A stretch of DNA of 64,000 nt from NCBI RefSeq assembly GCF_009764685.1, contig NZ_VHLM01000010.1, positions 248,001 to 312,000 on the forward strand, given 5' to 3'. A program made the position numbers and the translations under genes. Position 1 is the stretch's first letter. Each line of letters starts with the position of its first letter. Of this stretch, positions 30,927 to 40,281 are shown in pieces. The notes under the pieces were generated by a model. That model had not been told where the DNA came from and ran no database searches. It was given only the letters and a program-made list of their open reading frames with translations. This stretch comes from Flavobacterium sp. I-STPP5a (GTDB lineage Bacteria; Bacteroidota; Bacteroidia; Flavobacteriales; Flavobacteriaceae).

Positions 30927-33197
30927 TTATTGCTTAACAATTAATACCGAAGGAACACCACTCAACCAAGTACTTCTTGAATCTACAAGTGCTTTCCAGC
31001 TCTCAAGGCTAATAAGCATTAAATCTTGCTGATCTAAGAAATCTTTTTTGATAATCTTATCGGTAATAACACTGATGTTGTTCGGGAATTGTTGTTCTAG
31101 TGATTGGATGGCGCTATTCATCACAAAATTAGTAGTTAATCTTCCATTAACATCTAAGAGTATAATTTTGCAATTATTATTGTAAATTAATTTTTGAACA
31201 TAGTCCATTAAAAAATAATCTTCAGAACTAAAAACCGGAATAAAAACTTGATTTACTTGTTGTAGATCTTTATCAATAAGAATTCCAATCGGCATTTTGG
31301 TTTTGGAAATGATTTGTCTTGTTCTCTCATCAAATGGTGAATTTTCAAACAAGCCTTCTTTACCTGTAAACTTATCTATTAAACGGTCAGGGTTAATGAT
31401 TCTAGTGGTAAACCCAATCACTTTTCCGAGGATAGTACCTTCAAAAATAGATTTTCCTAAACCTATTAGCAATAAATCATAATCTCCTTGATTAGCAACA
31501 TCGGCAATTTCAGTTTCAATATCTGTTGTAGCCTTGAAAACGGTAGTGATTTCTTGTTTTAGAATTTGAGATTCTTCAACCAAAGGGTGAAAACTGTTTT
31601 TTTCTTTGTCCTCTAGGTTGAAACTATGTACTTCGTCGCTTAAAGACAAGTGCATAACGGTAACGCTAGCGGTATTTTTTTGTTTTTTTACCAAGCTATT
31701 TGCAATTCTCAGCAGTGATTTTCCTTTTTCATTGTTGCCAAAAGAGATTAGTATTTTAAACTTGGAATCATCTGATAGATCAGCTTGTTCGGGACCATCT
31801 TTTGTGTCAAAAATATAATTAATAAGATCTAGTGCAGGCCCTGTCATAAATGTAGTTACGAGTGCCATTATAACCATCATTGTAAAAACTTCGGGTGTAA
31901 GTACTTTTAGTTCTAGACCTATATTCAATACAATTAACTCCATCAATCCTCGGGTGTTCATCAAGGCTCCTATTGTAAAACTATCGCGCCAACTTTGACC
32001 CACAAATTTGGCTGCTAGTGCGCTTCCAAAAAACTTACCTACAACGGCTACAAGAATTATGAAACCCGTTATTTTCCATAAATAAGGATCGTTTAAAAGA
32101 CCAATTTCGGTTTTTAATCCTGTGAACACAAAGAATAGCGGTAAAAGTAGGATAAGGGCAACATCTTCTACTTTTTCTATAAATATGGTTCTAAATTTAG
32201 GCACGTCTGGCATAATAGCTCCTGCCATAAAAGCTCCAAAAAGAGCATGAATTCCAATTACTTCTGTTGCATAAGAGGATACAATTAACACCAAAAAAAA
32301 GATGGCTACAACAGGTTTTACAATGCTGTCTTTAGTTCCATATAAATCTCCAATTCTCTTTAAAAATGGTTTTACGATATAGATCATTGCTGCAACATAT
32401 AGTACTGCAAGCATGATAATGTATAGTGAACTGACAAAGGTTCCCGCTTTTACAATTGCAATTACTACTGCTAAAATACACCAAGCAGTAATATCATCTG
32501 CTGCTGCGCAAGTAATTACAATAGCGCCTAATTTTGTCTTGTGTATGCCTCTTTCTTGCACAATACGCGCCAGTACTGGAAAAGCAGTGATGCTTAGTGC
32601 AATACCCATGAACAAACTAAAAGATAAAAACTTAACGCCTTCTGGAGCAAATTGATTGTACACAAAATAGGCAAGCCCTATGCCCAGTGTAAACGGAATA
32701 ATAATACTAGCGTGACTGATTACAATGGCTTCGTTAGCTTTGTTTTTTAAGACTTTTAAATCCAGCTCCATACCTATTACAAACATAAAAAGGATCAGTC
32801 CTATTTGGCTTAAAAATTTTAAATTTCCTAGAGATGCTACTGGAAACAATGCAGCAGATACTTCAGGGAAATACAAACCCAATAAAGAGGGTCCCAAAAC
32901 AATACCAGCAATAATTTCTCCTATTACTGAGGGCTGACCAATTTTTTTGAAAATCCATCCAAATATGCGTGCTACAAGAATAATAGTGATAATTTGAGCC
33001 AATAGTATGGCCAATGGATCCTGAAAATTATGAAGCATAGAGGCAATGAAATCGCCCCAAGATCCTTTGTCACTAATTGGGGATACAATTGTTTCATTAG
33101 CTTCGAGCGTTTTTCCTTTATTGATAATGAGATACATCAAAAAGAGAAATACGCCAGTCACAACCAAGTAAAAAATTGAGTTTTTATATTTTTTCAT
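30927..33197 (-). CDS. cation:proton antiporter (CPA2/KefB-type) with cytosolic Usp-like domain
   Basis: The 756-residue protein begins with one leader helix, then ~12 membrane helices of a Na+/H+ exchanger domain (residues ~55-450). Visible landmarks are GQPSVIGEIIAGIVLGPSLLG, AADDITAWCILA (ion-binding Asp pair), FGAFMAGAIMPD and MNTRGLMELIVLNIGLE. The C-terminal 300 residues look like two universal-stress-like nucleotide-binding modules (KILISFGNNEKGKSLLRIA, LLIGLGKSIFEGT). It exchanges Na+ or K+ for H+. Coupling to an SMR exporter gene is noteworthy. Confidence 0.85.
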   Translation of the reverse strand: MKKYKNSIFYLVVTGVFLFLMYLIINKGKTLEANETIVSPISDKGSWGDFIASMLHNFQDPLAILLAQIITIILVARIFGWIFKKIGQPSVIGEIIAGIVLGPSLLGLYFPEVSAALFPVASLGNLKFLSQIGLILFMFVIGMELDLKVLKNKANEAIVISHASIIIPFTLGIGLAYFVYNQFAPEGVKFLSFSLFMGIALSITAFPVLARIVQERGIHKTKLGAIVITCAAADDITAWCILAVVIAIVKAGTFVSSLYIIMLAVLYVAAMIYIVKPFLKRIGDLYGTKDSIVKPVVAIFFLVLIVSSYATEVIGIHALFGAFMAGAIMPDVPKFRTIFIEKVEDVALILLLPLFFVFTGLKTEIGLLNDPYLWKITGFIILVAVVGKFFGSALAAKFVGQSWRDSFTIGALMNTRGLMELIVLNIGLELKVLTPEVFTMMVIMALVTTFMTGPALDLINYIFDTKDGPEQADLSDDSKFKILISFGNNEKGKSLLRIANSLVKKQKNTASVTVMHLSLSDEVHSFNLEDKEKNSFHPLVEESQILKQEITTVFKATTDIETEIADVANQGDYDLLLIGLGKSIFEGTILGKVIGFTTRIINPDRLIDKFTGKEGLFENSPFDERTRQIISKTKMPIGILIDKDLQQVNQVFIPVFSSEDYFLMDYVQKLIYNNNCKIILLDVNGRLTTNFVMNSAIQSLEQQFPNNISVITDKIIKKDFLDQQDLMLISLESWKALVDSRSTWLSGVPSVLIVKQ

Positions 33198-33367
33198 AGT
33201 GTTGTGGATACAAATTATTTTTTTAATTATGACAAAGATGGTAAAACCAAATGTATAAATTTTACAGTTTAAAATTAATTAATTGTAAATATAAAAAACA
33301 ACCGTTAAAATCCAGTAAACACAAGAAAAACTTTTAAAGATTACCCATGATTTGAAGTCGATTTAAT

Positions 33368-33375
33368 TACCTTTG
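33368..33375 (+). promoter_or_regulatory. promoter -7 box of the RND/MMPL gene
   Basis: TACCTTTG matches TAnnTTTG and lies 19 bases before the ATG at 33395. It is in the 197-base divergent spacer with the antiporter gene. Confidence 0.6.
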
Positions 33376-33394
33376 CGCCCGATAAATAGGAAAT

Positions 33395-35812
33395 ATGATC
33401 AAGTGGTTTAGTTTGGGATTTTGGGAGTTAATTGCTCGTATTGTCCTTAGAAATAGAATTTTAATGCTGTCTATTATTGTGGTAATAACAGCACTTTTAG
33501 CTTTACAATGGAAAAATATTCATTTTACTTTTACCGAGGCAAATTTATTACCTAATGACAATATTGTAAACGTTGAGTACGATGCTTTTTTAAATAAATT
33601 TGGAGAAGAAGGGAATCTTGTCATTATAGGTGTCAAAGATGATGCTATATTCACCCCAAAGGCATTCGCTTCTTGGTCTAGAATGATGAATTCTTTAAAA
33701 AAGGATGCCGCTGTAGATCTTGTGGTATCTCTTAATGATTTAAAAAAGCTTCAAAAAAATGAATCCCTTGAAACCTTTGAACTAGTTCCTTTTATTGACC
33801 AAAATAAAACATTGGATCCTGCCTATTTACAAACCATAAAGAAGGAACTTATCAATGATATGCCTTTCTATGAGGGTTTGCTATTTAATAAAAGATCAGG
33901 AAGTATTCGTTCTGCGGTATACATGGACAAGAAAATTGTAAATACAGCCGCCAGAAAAGATTTTATTTTAGAGAAACTAGTCCCTGCAGTCGAAGTTTTT
34001 GAAAAAGAAACCGGAATTGATTTGCGAGTTTCGGGCATGCCATACATCAGGACCTTGAATGCAAAAACCATTACGGATGAAATTAGCATTTTTATAGGTG
34101 CTTCTTTACTGGTAACTTCATTGCTTTTCTTTTTCTTTTTTAGAAGTTTTAGAGCCACTTTAATATCTATGATTATTGTAATTATTGGTGTGATGTGGTC
34201 TTTTGGGTTTTTAGGATTGTTGAATTATGAAATTACGGTTTTAACGGCTTTAGTTCCCTCTTTAATCATCGTAATTGGAATCCCGAATTGTATTTTCTTG
34301 ACCAATAAGTACCATCAAGAATATAAAATTCACCATAATAAGGCTAAAGCCTTACAACGTGTAACTACAAAGGTAGGAATGGCAACTTTAATGACTAATC
34401 TTACCACAGCCATAGGTTTCGCCACCTTTATTGCTTCAAACAATCAATTGTTATTAGAGTTTGGAGTGGTAACATCCATCAATATTATGGCGCTTTTCTT
34501 TTTGTGTATCATTGTAATCCCTATTTTTCATAGTTTTATTCCAGCACCTAAGGAGCGTCACATTGAGCACTTGGATCGCAACTACGTTAAAGTTTTCATG
34601 GATTGGATTTTAAGAAATGTAAAATACAATCGATTTTCAATCTATGTAGTAGCCGTATCTCTATTAGTTGTGAGTATTATAGGGATATATGAAATGCGAA
34701 TTTCGGGAAGTTTAATAGAGGACATGCCTAAGAAAGAAGCCTTTTTTGAGGATATTGTTTTTTTTGAAAAAGAGTTTGATGGAGTGATGCCGCTTGAAAT
34801 TATGATTGATACCAAGCGCAAAAAAGGGGTTATGAAATTGTCTACCCTGAAGCGAATGGAGGAACTTGAGGAAGCTATTGATGAGGTTCCAGAATTGTCT
34901 AAGCCTATTTCAATTGTCAATCTGGTTAAGTATTCCAAGCAAGCGTATTACAACGGAAATCCTGATTATTATGAATTGCCTAGCTCACAGGAACAATCTT
35001 TTATTTTATCGTATGCTAAAAATTCGACTAAAAATTCGAAAGATAATGTAATGAAAAGCTATGTGGATGCAACCGGTCAATATGCCCGAATTACTACTTT
35101 CATGCGTGATGAAAGTGGCGATAAAATTGCTAAAATAGAAGCGGAAATTCGGAAGAAAGCGGATAAGATTTTCCCAGCCAATCAATATAAAGTAACCATT
35201 ACAGGAAAAGCTTTGGTTTTCCAAAAAGGAACTGGTTACTTGCTAGATAATTTACTTTCGTCGCTGGCATTTGCATTTTTGTTAACGGCGCTTTTAATTG
35301 CATTTATGTTCCGTTCGTTCAAGATGGTTTTGGTTTCTATTATTCCAAATTTACTTCCGTTGATGCTTACCGCTGGATTGATGGGTTTTCTTGATATTCC
35401 TTTAAAACCGTCAACCATATTGGTTTTTGGAATTGCGTTTGGACTTTCAGTAGACGACACCGTCCGATTCTTATCGCAATATCGAGAGGAATTAAAGAAA
35501 AATAACTGGAAGATTCGTAAATCCGTTTATGCAACTTTTACGGATGCGGGCTTGAGTATGTTTTATACCTCTATTGTATTGTTCTTTGGTTTTTCGGTAT
35601 TTATGTTGTCTAGTTTTGGAGGTACTATTGCACTAGGCGGATTGATTTCCTTGACATTATTATTCGGAATGCTATCTAATTTAATGTTACTACCTGCATT
35701 GGTGCTTACCTTAAATAAAACATTGGCAAACGAACAAGATTTTATTGAGCCTAAAATTGACATCATTGAACCTAGCGATGCCGAAATTGACGAATTAGAA
35801 CAAAAAAAATAA
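33395..35812 (+). CDS. RND/MMPL-family transporter, 805 aa
   Basis: Two similar halves are visible, each with one helix, a large periplasmic loop and five more helices. Half 1 has GASLLVTSLLFFFFFRSFRATL, ALVPSLIIVIGIPNCIF and MATLMTNLTTAIGFATFI. Half 2 has LLTALLIAFMFRSF, FGIAFGLSVDDTVRFLSQYREE and GGTIALGGLISLTLLFGML. The Asp pair in GLSVDDT fits proton relay. The length is shorter than tripartite RND pumps (~1000), and it resembles HpnN/MmpL lipid transporters. No adaptor protein gene lies beside it. Confidence 0.85.
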   Translation: MIKWFSLGFWELIARIVLRNRILMLSIIVVITALLALQWKNIHFTFTEANLLPNDNIVNVEYDAFLNKFGEEGNLVIIGVKDDAIFTPKAFASWSRMMNSLKKDAAVDLVVSLNDLKKLQKNESLETFELVPFIDQNKTLDPAYLQTIKKELINDMPFYEGLLFNKRSGSIRSAVYMDKKIVNTAARKDFILEKLVPAVEVFEKETGIDLRVSGMPYIRTLNAKTITDEISIFIGASLLVTSLLFFFFFRSFRATLISMIIVIIGVMWSFGFLGLLNYEITVLTALVPSLIIVIGIPNCIFLTNKYHQEYKIHHNKAKALQRVTTKVGMATLMTNLTTAIGFATFIASNNQLLLEFGVVTSINIMALFFLCIIVIPIFHSFIPAPKERHIEHLDRNYVKVFMDWILRNVKYNRFSIYVVAVSLLVVSIIGIYEMRISGSLIEDMPKKEAFFEDIVFFEKEFDGVMPLEIMIDTKRKKGVMKLSTLKRMEELEEAIDEVPELSKPISIVNLVKYSKQAYYNGNPDYYELPSSQEQSFILSYAKNSTKNSKDNVMKSYVDATGQYARITTFMRDESGDKIAKIEAEIRKKADKIFPANQYKVTITGKALVFQKGTGYLLDNLLSSLAFAFLLTALLIAFMFRSFKMVLVSIIPNLLPLMLTAGLMGFLDIPLKPSTILVFGIAFGLSVDDTVRFLSQYREELKKNNWKIRKSVYATFTDAGLSMFYTSIVLFFGFSVFMLSSFGGTIALGGLISLTLLFGMLSNLMLLPALVLTLNKTLANEQDFIEPKIDIIEPSDAEIDELEQKK

Positions 35813-35844
35813 ATTAAATCAGTATTAGAATTTCACTTCATGCT

Positions 35845-36303
35845 TTACGATCTTGGTTTTGCAAGGCCACGATCGTAAAGTACAATACTGCCTGCAACAG
35901 ATACATTCAAACTTTTCTCAGATTTGAATTTGACTAAATGATGGCATTTGGCAATAGCAGCCTTGGAGAGTCCGTTATCCTCAGCTCCTAATAAATAGAC
36001 ACAGCGTCTAGGGTGTTCAAATGTTTCTAAATCGGTAGCGCGTTCATCAAGTTCCACGCCTACCAATCGAGCACCTTTGGGTAAGTTGTTGTAGAAATCC
36101 TCAAAATTTTCGTAATGAAAATACGGTAAAGATTTTACAGCATTGTGCGTATCACAAGCCTGTTTGGCATATCGATTTCCTATGGTGAAAATATAACTTG
36201 CACCCAGGTTTTGTGCGGTGCGCCACAATACACCAAGATTTTCGGGTGTTTTACCGTTTTGGATGCCAATGCCGAAATACTCTGTTACAAAATTGTCGTT
36301 CAT
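35845..36303 (-). CDS. SpoU/TrmH-family RNA 2'-O-methyltransferase
   Basis: The 152-residue protein has the SPOUT knot: KTPENLGVLWRTAQNLGASYIFTIG, then CVYLLGAEDNGLSKAAIAKCHHLVKF and SLNVSVAGSIVLYDR (motif 3 Asn-x-Ser). This is a short, catalytic-domain-only member that methylates tRNA or rRNA ribose. The ATG at 36303 is chosen; a TTG at 36318 would add five residues. A 10-bp inverted repeat (35843-35852 with 35871-35880) spans the stop codon and may act as terminator for this and the convergent transporter gene. Confidence 0.85.
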   Translation of the reverse strand: MNDNFVTEYFGIGIQNGKTPENLGVLWRTAQNLGASYIFTIGNRYAKQACDTHNAVKSLPYFHYENFEDFYNNLPKGARLVGVELDERATDLETFEHPRRCVYLLGAEDNGLSKAAIAKCHHLVKFKSEKSLNVSVAGSIVLYDRGLAKPRS

Positions 36304-36390
36304 GGGGCAAAAATACAAAGTGTTGTGCGGATAGCCAAGTTTTTAAACAGCTTCAAAAAGAAGATACTTCCAATTATTAATCTAAAATAG

Positions 36391-36495
36391 GTCCTGAAAC
36401 TAGCTCCCTAGCCCCGATAGAAATGGAAATCCTTATTGTTGTTGCTTGCAAAAAACAATAAGATTGTAATGAATAGCGGGAAGCAGCTCCTCATT
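36391..36495. ncRNA. candidate Flavo-1 structured RNA
   Basis: The block GAAACTAGCTCCCTAGCCCCG, then GATAGAAATGGAAATCC, a hairpin TTATTGTT...AACAATAA, and GATTGTAATGAATAGCGGGA with AGCAGCTCC matches my memory of a conserved RNA motif found between genes in Flavobacteria (Flavo-1). The CCCG/CGGG pair and the inner 8-bp stem AATCCTTATTGTT/AACAATAAGATT are self-consistent. The strand is uncertain; it lies between trmH-like (leftward) and asnS (rightward) genes. Function unknown. Confidence 0.5.
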
Positions 36496-36532
36496 CCTAA
36501 ATTTTACACAAGGACTTTTCAAACAAATCATT

Positions 36533-36540
36533 TATATTTG
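36533..36540 (+). promoter_or_regulatory. promoter -7 box of asnS
   Basis: TATATTTG matches TAnnTTTG and lies 45 bases before the asnS ATG at 36586. Confidence 0.6.
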
Positions 36541-36585
36541 CAGTTCAGTCACGAGACAATTTTTAATATCAACAATTCACATAAA

Positions 36586-38031
36586 ATGAGACATACAAAA
36601 GTTAAAGACTTACTAAACAGTACAACGACACTTCATGAAGTAAATGCAAAAGGATGGGTGAGAACTTTTAGAAACAATCAATTTATCGCGTTGAATGATG
36701 GTTCAACAATCAATAATATTCAATGCGTGGTGGATTTTGAAAATACGCCAGACGAAACTTTAAAACGTGTTACAACCGGAGCTGCAGTATCTGTAACGGG
36801 AACTTTGGTAGAAAGTAAAGGAGCAGGTCAAAAATTTGAAATTCAGGTTACAAAATTGGAAATTTTAGGAGACTCTGATCCGGAGAAATTCCCAATGCAA
36901 CCTAAAAAGCACTCACTAGAATTCTTGCGTGAAAATGCGCATTTGCGTGTGCGTACGAATGCTTTTGGTGCTATTATGAGAGTACGTTCTGTACTTTCTT
37001 ATGCCGTTCATAGCTATTTTCAAGAGAAAGGTTTTGTGTATGTAAACACACCTATCATCACAGGATCTGATGCTGAAGGTGCTGGTGAAATGTTTAAAGT
37101 TACTGCTTTGCCATTTGACAACACTCCAAGAACTGAGGATGGGAAAGTAAATTACAAAGAAGATTTCTTTGGAAAAGAAACCAATCTTACGGTTTCTGGA
37201 CAATTAGAAGGAGAAACTTTTGCAATGGCTTTGGGTCAGATTTATACTTTTGGACCAACGTTTAGAGCTGAAAACTCAAATACTTCGCGACACCTTGCGG
37301 AGTTTTGGATGATTGAGCCAGAAGTTGCTTTCAATGATTTGAATGACAACATGGACTTAGCTGAAGATTTTATTCAGTACGTGATAAAATACACAATGGA
37401 CAAATGTCCAGAGGATTTGAAATTCTTAGAAGGTCGTTTGTTAGAAGAAGAAAAATCAAAACCACAAGCGGAGCGCAGTGAAATGGCTTTGCTAGAAAAA
37501 TTGAATTTTGTTTTAGAGAACAATTTCAAGCGCGTTTCTTATACAGAAGCTATTGATATTTTAAGAGATTCTACACCAAATAAAAAGAAAAAATTCAACT
37601 ATATCATCAACGAATGGGGTGCTGATTTACAAAGTGAGCACGAGCGTTACTTGGTAGAGAAACACTTTAAATGTCCGGTAATCTTGTTTGATTATCCAGC
37701 CAATATCAAAGCATTTTACATGCGTTTGAATGACAATACAGAACCTGGCAGAGAAACAGTTCGCGCTATGGATATCTTGTTCCCTGGAATTGGAGAAATC
37801 GTAGGTGGATCTCAGCGTGAGGAGCGTTTTGATGTTTTAGTCGAAAAAATGAAAGCCTTAGGAATTGACGAAGAAGAATTATGGTGGTACTTAGACACTC
37901 GTAGATTCGGATCTGCAGTTCACTCTGGTTTTGGACTTGGGTTCGAAAGATTGGTATTGTTCGTAACCGGAATGACTAACATTCGTGACGTAATTCCTTT
38001 TCCAAGAACACCAATGAATGCGGAATTCTAA
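36586..38031 (+). CDS. asnS: asparaginyl-tRNA synthetase
   Basis: The 481-residue class IIb enzyme charges tRNA-Asn. It has an N-terminal OB-fold anticodon-binding domain ([22 protein letters not shown]), motif 1-like ([14 protein letters not shown]), motif 2 ([27 protein letters not shown]) and motif 3 ([18 protein letters not shown]). The ending [13 protein letters not shown] is typical. ATG 36586 begins the normal N-terminus; a longer in-frame reading would run back through the candidate RNA. It is followed by an inverted repeat and rpoN. Confidence 0.97.
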   Translation: MRHTKVKDLLNSTTTLHEVNAKGWVRTFRNNQFIALNDGSTINNIQCVVDFENTPDETLKRVTTGAAVSVTGTLVESKGAGQKFEIQVTKLEILGDSDPEKFPMQPKKHSLEFLRENAHLRVRTNAFGAIMRVRSVLSYAVHSYFQEKGFVYVNTPIITGSDAEGAGEMFKVTALPFDNTPRTEDGKVNYKEDFFGKETNLTVSGQLEGETFAMALGQIYTFGPTFRAENSNTSRHLAEFWMIEPEVAFNDLNDNMDLAEDFIQYVIKYTMDKCPEDLKFLEGRLLEEEKSKPQAERSEMALLEKLNFVLENNFKRVSYTEAIDILRDSTPNKKKKFNYIINEWGADLQSEHERYLVEKHFKCPVILFDYPANIKAFYMRLNDNTEPGRETVRAMDILFPGIGEIVGGSQREERFDVLVEKMKALGIDEEELWWYLDTRRFGSAVHSGFGLGFERLVLFVTGMTNIRDVIPFPRTPMNAEF

Positions 38032-38048
38032 AAAAAGTTTCAAGTTCA

Positions 38049-38090
38049 AGGTTTAAAGTTTCAAGTTCAACAACCTGAAACTTTAAACCT
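38049..38090. repeat. 15-bp inverted repeat between asnS and rpoN
   Basis: AGGTTTAAAGTTTCA and TGAAACTTTAAACCT are perfect reverse complements around a 12-base loop. TTTCAAGTTCAA-type repeats surround it. There is no T-tract, so it may be an RNA stabiliser or a dispersed intergenic repeat more than a terminator. Confidence 0.7.
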
Positions 38091-38114
38091 GAAACAAAAA
38101 CAACAAAATATAAA

Positions 38115-39581
38115 ATGCTAAAGCAATTCTTAAATTTAAAATTATCACAAAAATTATCTCCACAGCAAATCCAGCTGATGAAGTTAATTCAATTGCCTAC
38201 GCAAGCTTTTGAGCAACGTTTACTCGAAGAAATGAACGAAAATCCTGCACTGGAATCAGGAAAGGAAGAAGATGAATACGAAAAAGACGAGTTCGAAAAC
38301 GAAGATTACGATGATTATGACGATGCCGAATCAGAACGAATTGATGCCGAAGATATCAATATAGATGAGTATTTAAGCAACGATGAAACACCTGATTATA
38401 AAACACAAACCAGCAATTACAGTGACGATGATGATGATCGCGAAACACCATTTGCTGCGCCAATTAGTTTTCACCAAGATTTAATCAATCAGTTGAATAC
38501 TTTTATCTTAAATGATGAAGAGCGCGAAATTGCTGAATTCTTAGTAGGAAGTATTGATGACATGGGATATATCCGCCGCAGTATAGCGGATATGGTTGAT
38601 GATATGGCGTTTACGCAAGGCATTTACACTGATGAAAAAATGGTGCAGAAAATGCTCCATGTTATCCACGAACTAGAACCATCAGGTGTGGGTGCACAAG
38701 ATTTGCAAGAATGTTTACTGCTACAACTCAAGCACAAAACACCTACTGAGTCCGTTGATTTAGCTATCGATATCATCGAAAATCAGTTTGATGCTTTTAC
38801 TAAAAAACATTACGACAAATTACTTCAAAAATACGGTGTCTCTAATGAACAGCTTAAAAAAGCCATTCACGAAATTGAGAAACTGAATCCAAAACCAGGC
38901 GGTTCATTTACCGGAAACAATAAAGTAACCGAAAATGTAGTTCCTGATTTTGCCATTAGAATTGTAGATGGCGAACTGGAGCTGACTCTTAATGGACGTA
39001 ATGCGCCATCGCTGCACGTTTCCAAGGATTATCAGGAAATGATGCAAACCTATAAAGATTCACGCGATAAATCAGCGCAGCAGAAAGATGCAGTGCAGTT
39101 TATTAAGCAGAAACTGGATTCGGCTAAATGGTTTATTGATGCCATTCGTCAACGTCAGGAAACTTTATTTGTTACCATGAATGCGATCATGCATTACCAA
39201 GAAGAATTCTTTCTTGATGGTGATGAAACCAAGTTGAAACCAATGATCTTAAAAGACATTGCTGATATGGTGGGTCTTGACATTTCTACCATTTCTCGTG
39301 TGGCCAATAGTAAATACGTAGAAACACCATATGGCACTAAATTGATCAAAGAATTCTTCTCAGAAGCTATGAAAAATGATCAAGGTGAAGACGTTTCGAC
39401 ATTAGAAATCAAAAAAATTCTACAAAACACCATTGAAGAAGAAGACAAGAAAAAACCACTTCCAGACGATCAACTGGCCGAAATTCTTAAAGAAAAAGGG
39501 TATCCAATTGCAAGAAGAACCATTGCAAAATACAGAGAACAACTGGATATTCCTGTAGCGAGAATGAGGAAGAAAATGTAA
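38115..39581 (+). CDS. rpoN: RNA polymerase sigma-54 factor
   Basis: The 488-residue protein has region I (LSPQQIQLMKLIQLPTQAFEQRLLEE), the acidic region II (EDEYEKDEFENEDYDDYDD), the core-binding domain (FLVGSIDDMGYIRR, LEPSGVGAQDLQECLLLQL, LNPKPGG), the HTH (MVGLDISTISRVANSKYVET) and the RpoN box (ARRTIAKYREQLD). All parts are present. Sigma-54 reads -24/-12 promoters and needs an AAA+ activator; none is encoded in this window. A hairpin with a T-tract follows. Confidence 0.97.
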   Translation: MLKQFLNLKLSQKLSPQQIQLMKLIQLPTQAFEQRLLEEMNENPALESGKEEDEYEKDEFENEDYDDYDDAESERIDAEDINIDEYLSNDETPDYKTQTSNYSDDDDDRETPFAAPISFHQDLINQLNTFILNDEEREIAEFLVGSIDDMGYIRRSIADMVDDMAFTQGIYTDEKMVQKMLHVIHELEPSGVGAQDLQECLLLQLKHKTPTESVDLAIDIIENQFDAFTKKHYDKLLQKYGVSNEQLKKAIHEIEKLNPKPGGSFTGNNKVTENVVPDFAIRIVDGELELTLNGRNAPSLHVSKDYQEMMQTYKDSRDKSAQQKDAVQFIKQKLDSAKWFIDAIRQRQETLFVTMNAIMHYQEEFFLDGDETKLKPMILKDIADMVGLDISTISRVANSKYVETPYGTKLIKEFFSEAMKNDQGEDVSTLEIKKILQNTIEEEDKKKPLPDDQLAEILKEKGYPIARRTIAKYREQLDIPVARMRKKM

Positions 39582-39605
39582 AATTTTGGTTTTAAAAAAA
39601 AGAAG

Positions 39606-39647
39606 AGGACAAATTTGTTTATGGGCAAGTTTGTCCTATTTTTTTTG
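39606..39647 (+). terminator. terminator after rpoN
   Basis: AGGACAAATTTG pairs with CAAGTTTGTCCT (one G-T) around an 8-base loop and is followed by ATTTTTTTT. Confidence 0.9.
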
Positions 39648-39781
39648 TACAATATCATTAAAAGTGGGTATTGTGCAAGAAATTAAATTGGTTCAAATTG
39701 CAGGTGTTATAATACAAGAAGATTGTAAATGCACCTTTGTAAAGTTCGTAGTCTTAATTTCATTAAAAAACTATATTTAAA

Positions 39782-40270
39782 ATGAAAAACAACAATTATT
39801 ATCTATTTATTCTATTTCTCACAAGTATTTCAGTCGTTAAAAGCTATTCGCAAGAAAGCGTGACTGTTTCTGGCGGTACTGCAACAGGAACGGGTGGAAC
39901 TGCCAGTTACTCTATTGGGCAAACAACTTTTACAAGTCAAATAAGTTCTGGCGGAAATGTTACTGCAGGAGTTCAACAAGCTTATGAAATTGTAACGTTG
40001 GGCAATAATGATTTTGCAGAAATTAACCTTGTCATGTCTGCATATCCGAACCCAACTATAGATGTTCTTAATCTTGTAGTGAGCGATGAAAAATGGAGCG
40101 GGATGTCTTATCAGCTTTTTGATCTTAATGGCAAAACATTATCAAAACTTCAAAAAATGATAACTTCTGAAACAAGCATATCGATGCAAGAATTACAACG
40201 CGGTATTTACTTTCTTACCATAACAAATGGTTTAAAGACAATAAAAACTTTTAAAATTATCAAAAAATAA
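39782..40270 (+). CDS. small secreted T9SS type A protein, 162 aa
   Basis: A signal peptide (YYLFILFLTSISVVKSYSQ) leads into a Gly/Thr-rich region (VSGGTATGTGGTASYSIGQ) and then the T9SS C-terminal domain (MSAYPNPTIDVLNLVVSDEKW, YQLFDLNGKTLSKLQ, ISMQELQRGIYFLTI). The signal-free mature region before the T9SS tail is only ~55 residues. The gene begins 11 bases before the next secreted-protein gene's start, so they are probably one operon, in which the second gene lacks a recognisable T9SS tail. Confidence 0.8.
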   Translation: MKNNNYYLFILFLTSISVVKSYSQESVTVSGGTATGTGGTASYSIGQTTFTSQISSGGNVTAGVQQAYEIVTLGNNDFAEINLVMSAYPNPTIDVLNLVVSDEKWSGMSYQLFDLNGKTLSKLQKMITSETSISMQELQRGIYFLTITNGLKTIKTFKIIKK

Positions 40271-40281
40271 CAATTAACAAA

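Noticed and set aside
36436..36585. Upstream in-frame extension of asnS
   Set aside because: The extra 50 residues cross the candidate RNA and the promoter box and have no synthetase similarity.
39586..39780. Plus-strand ORF of 64 codons after rpoN
   Set aside because: It runs through the rpoN terminator and its T-tract and shows no protein-like pattern.
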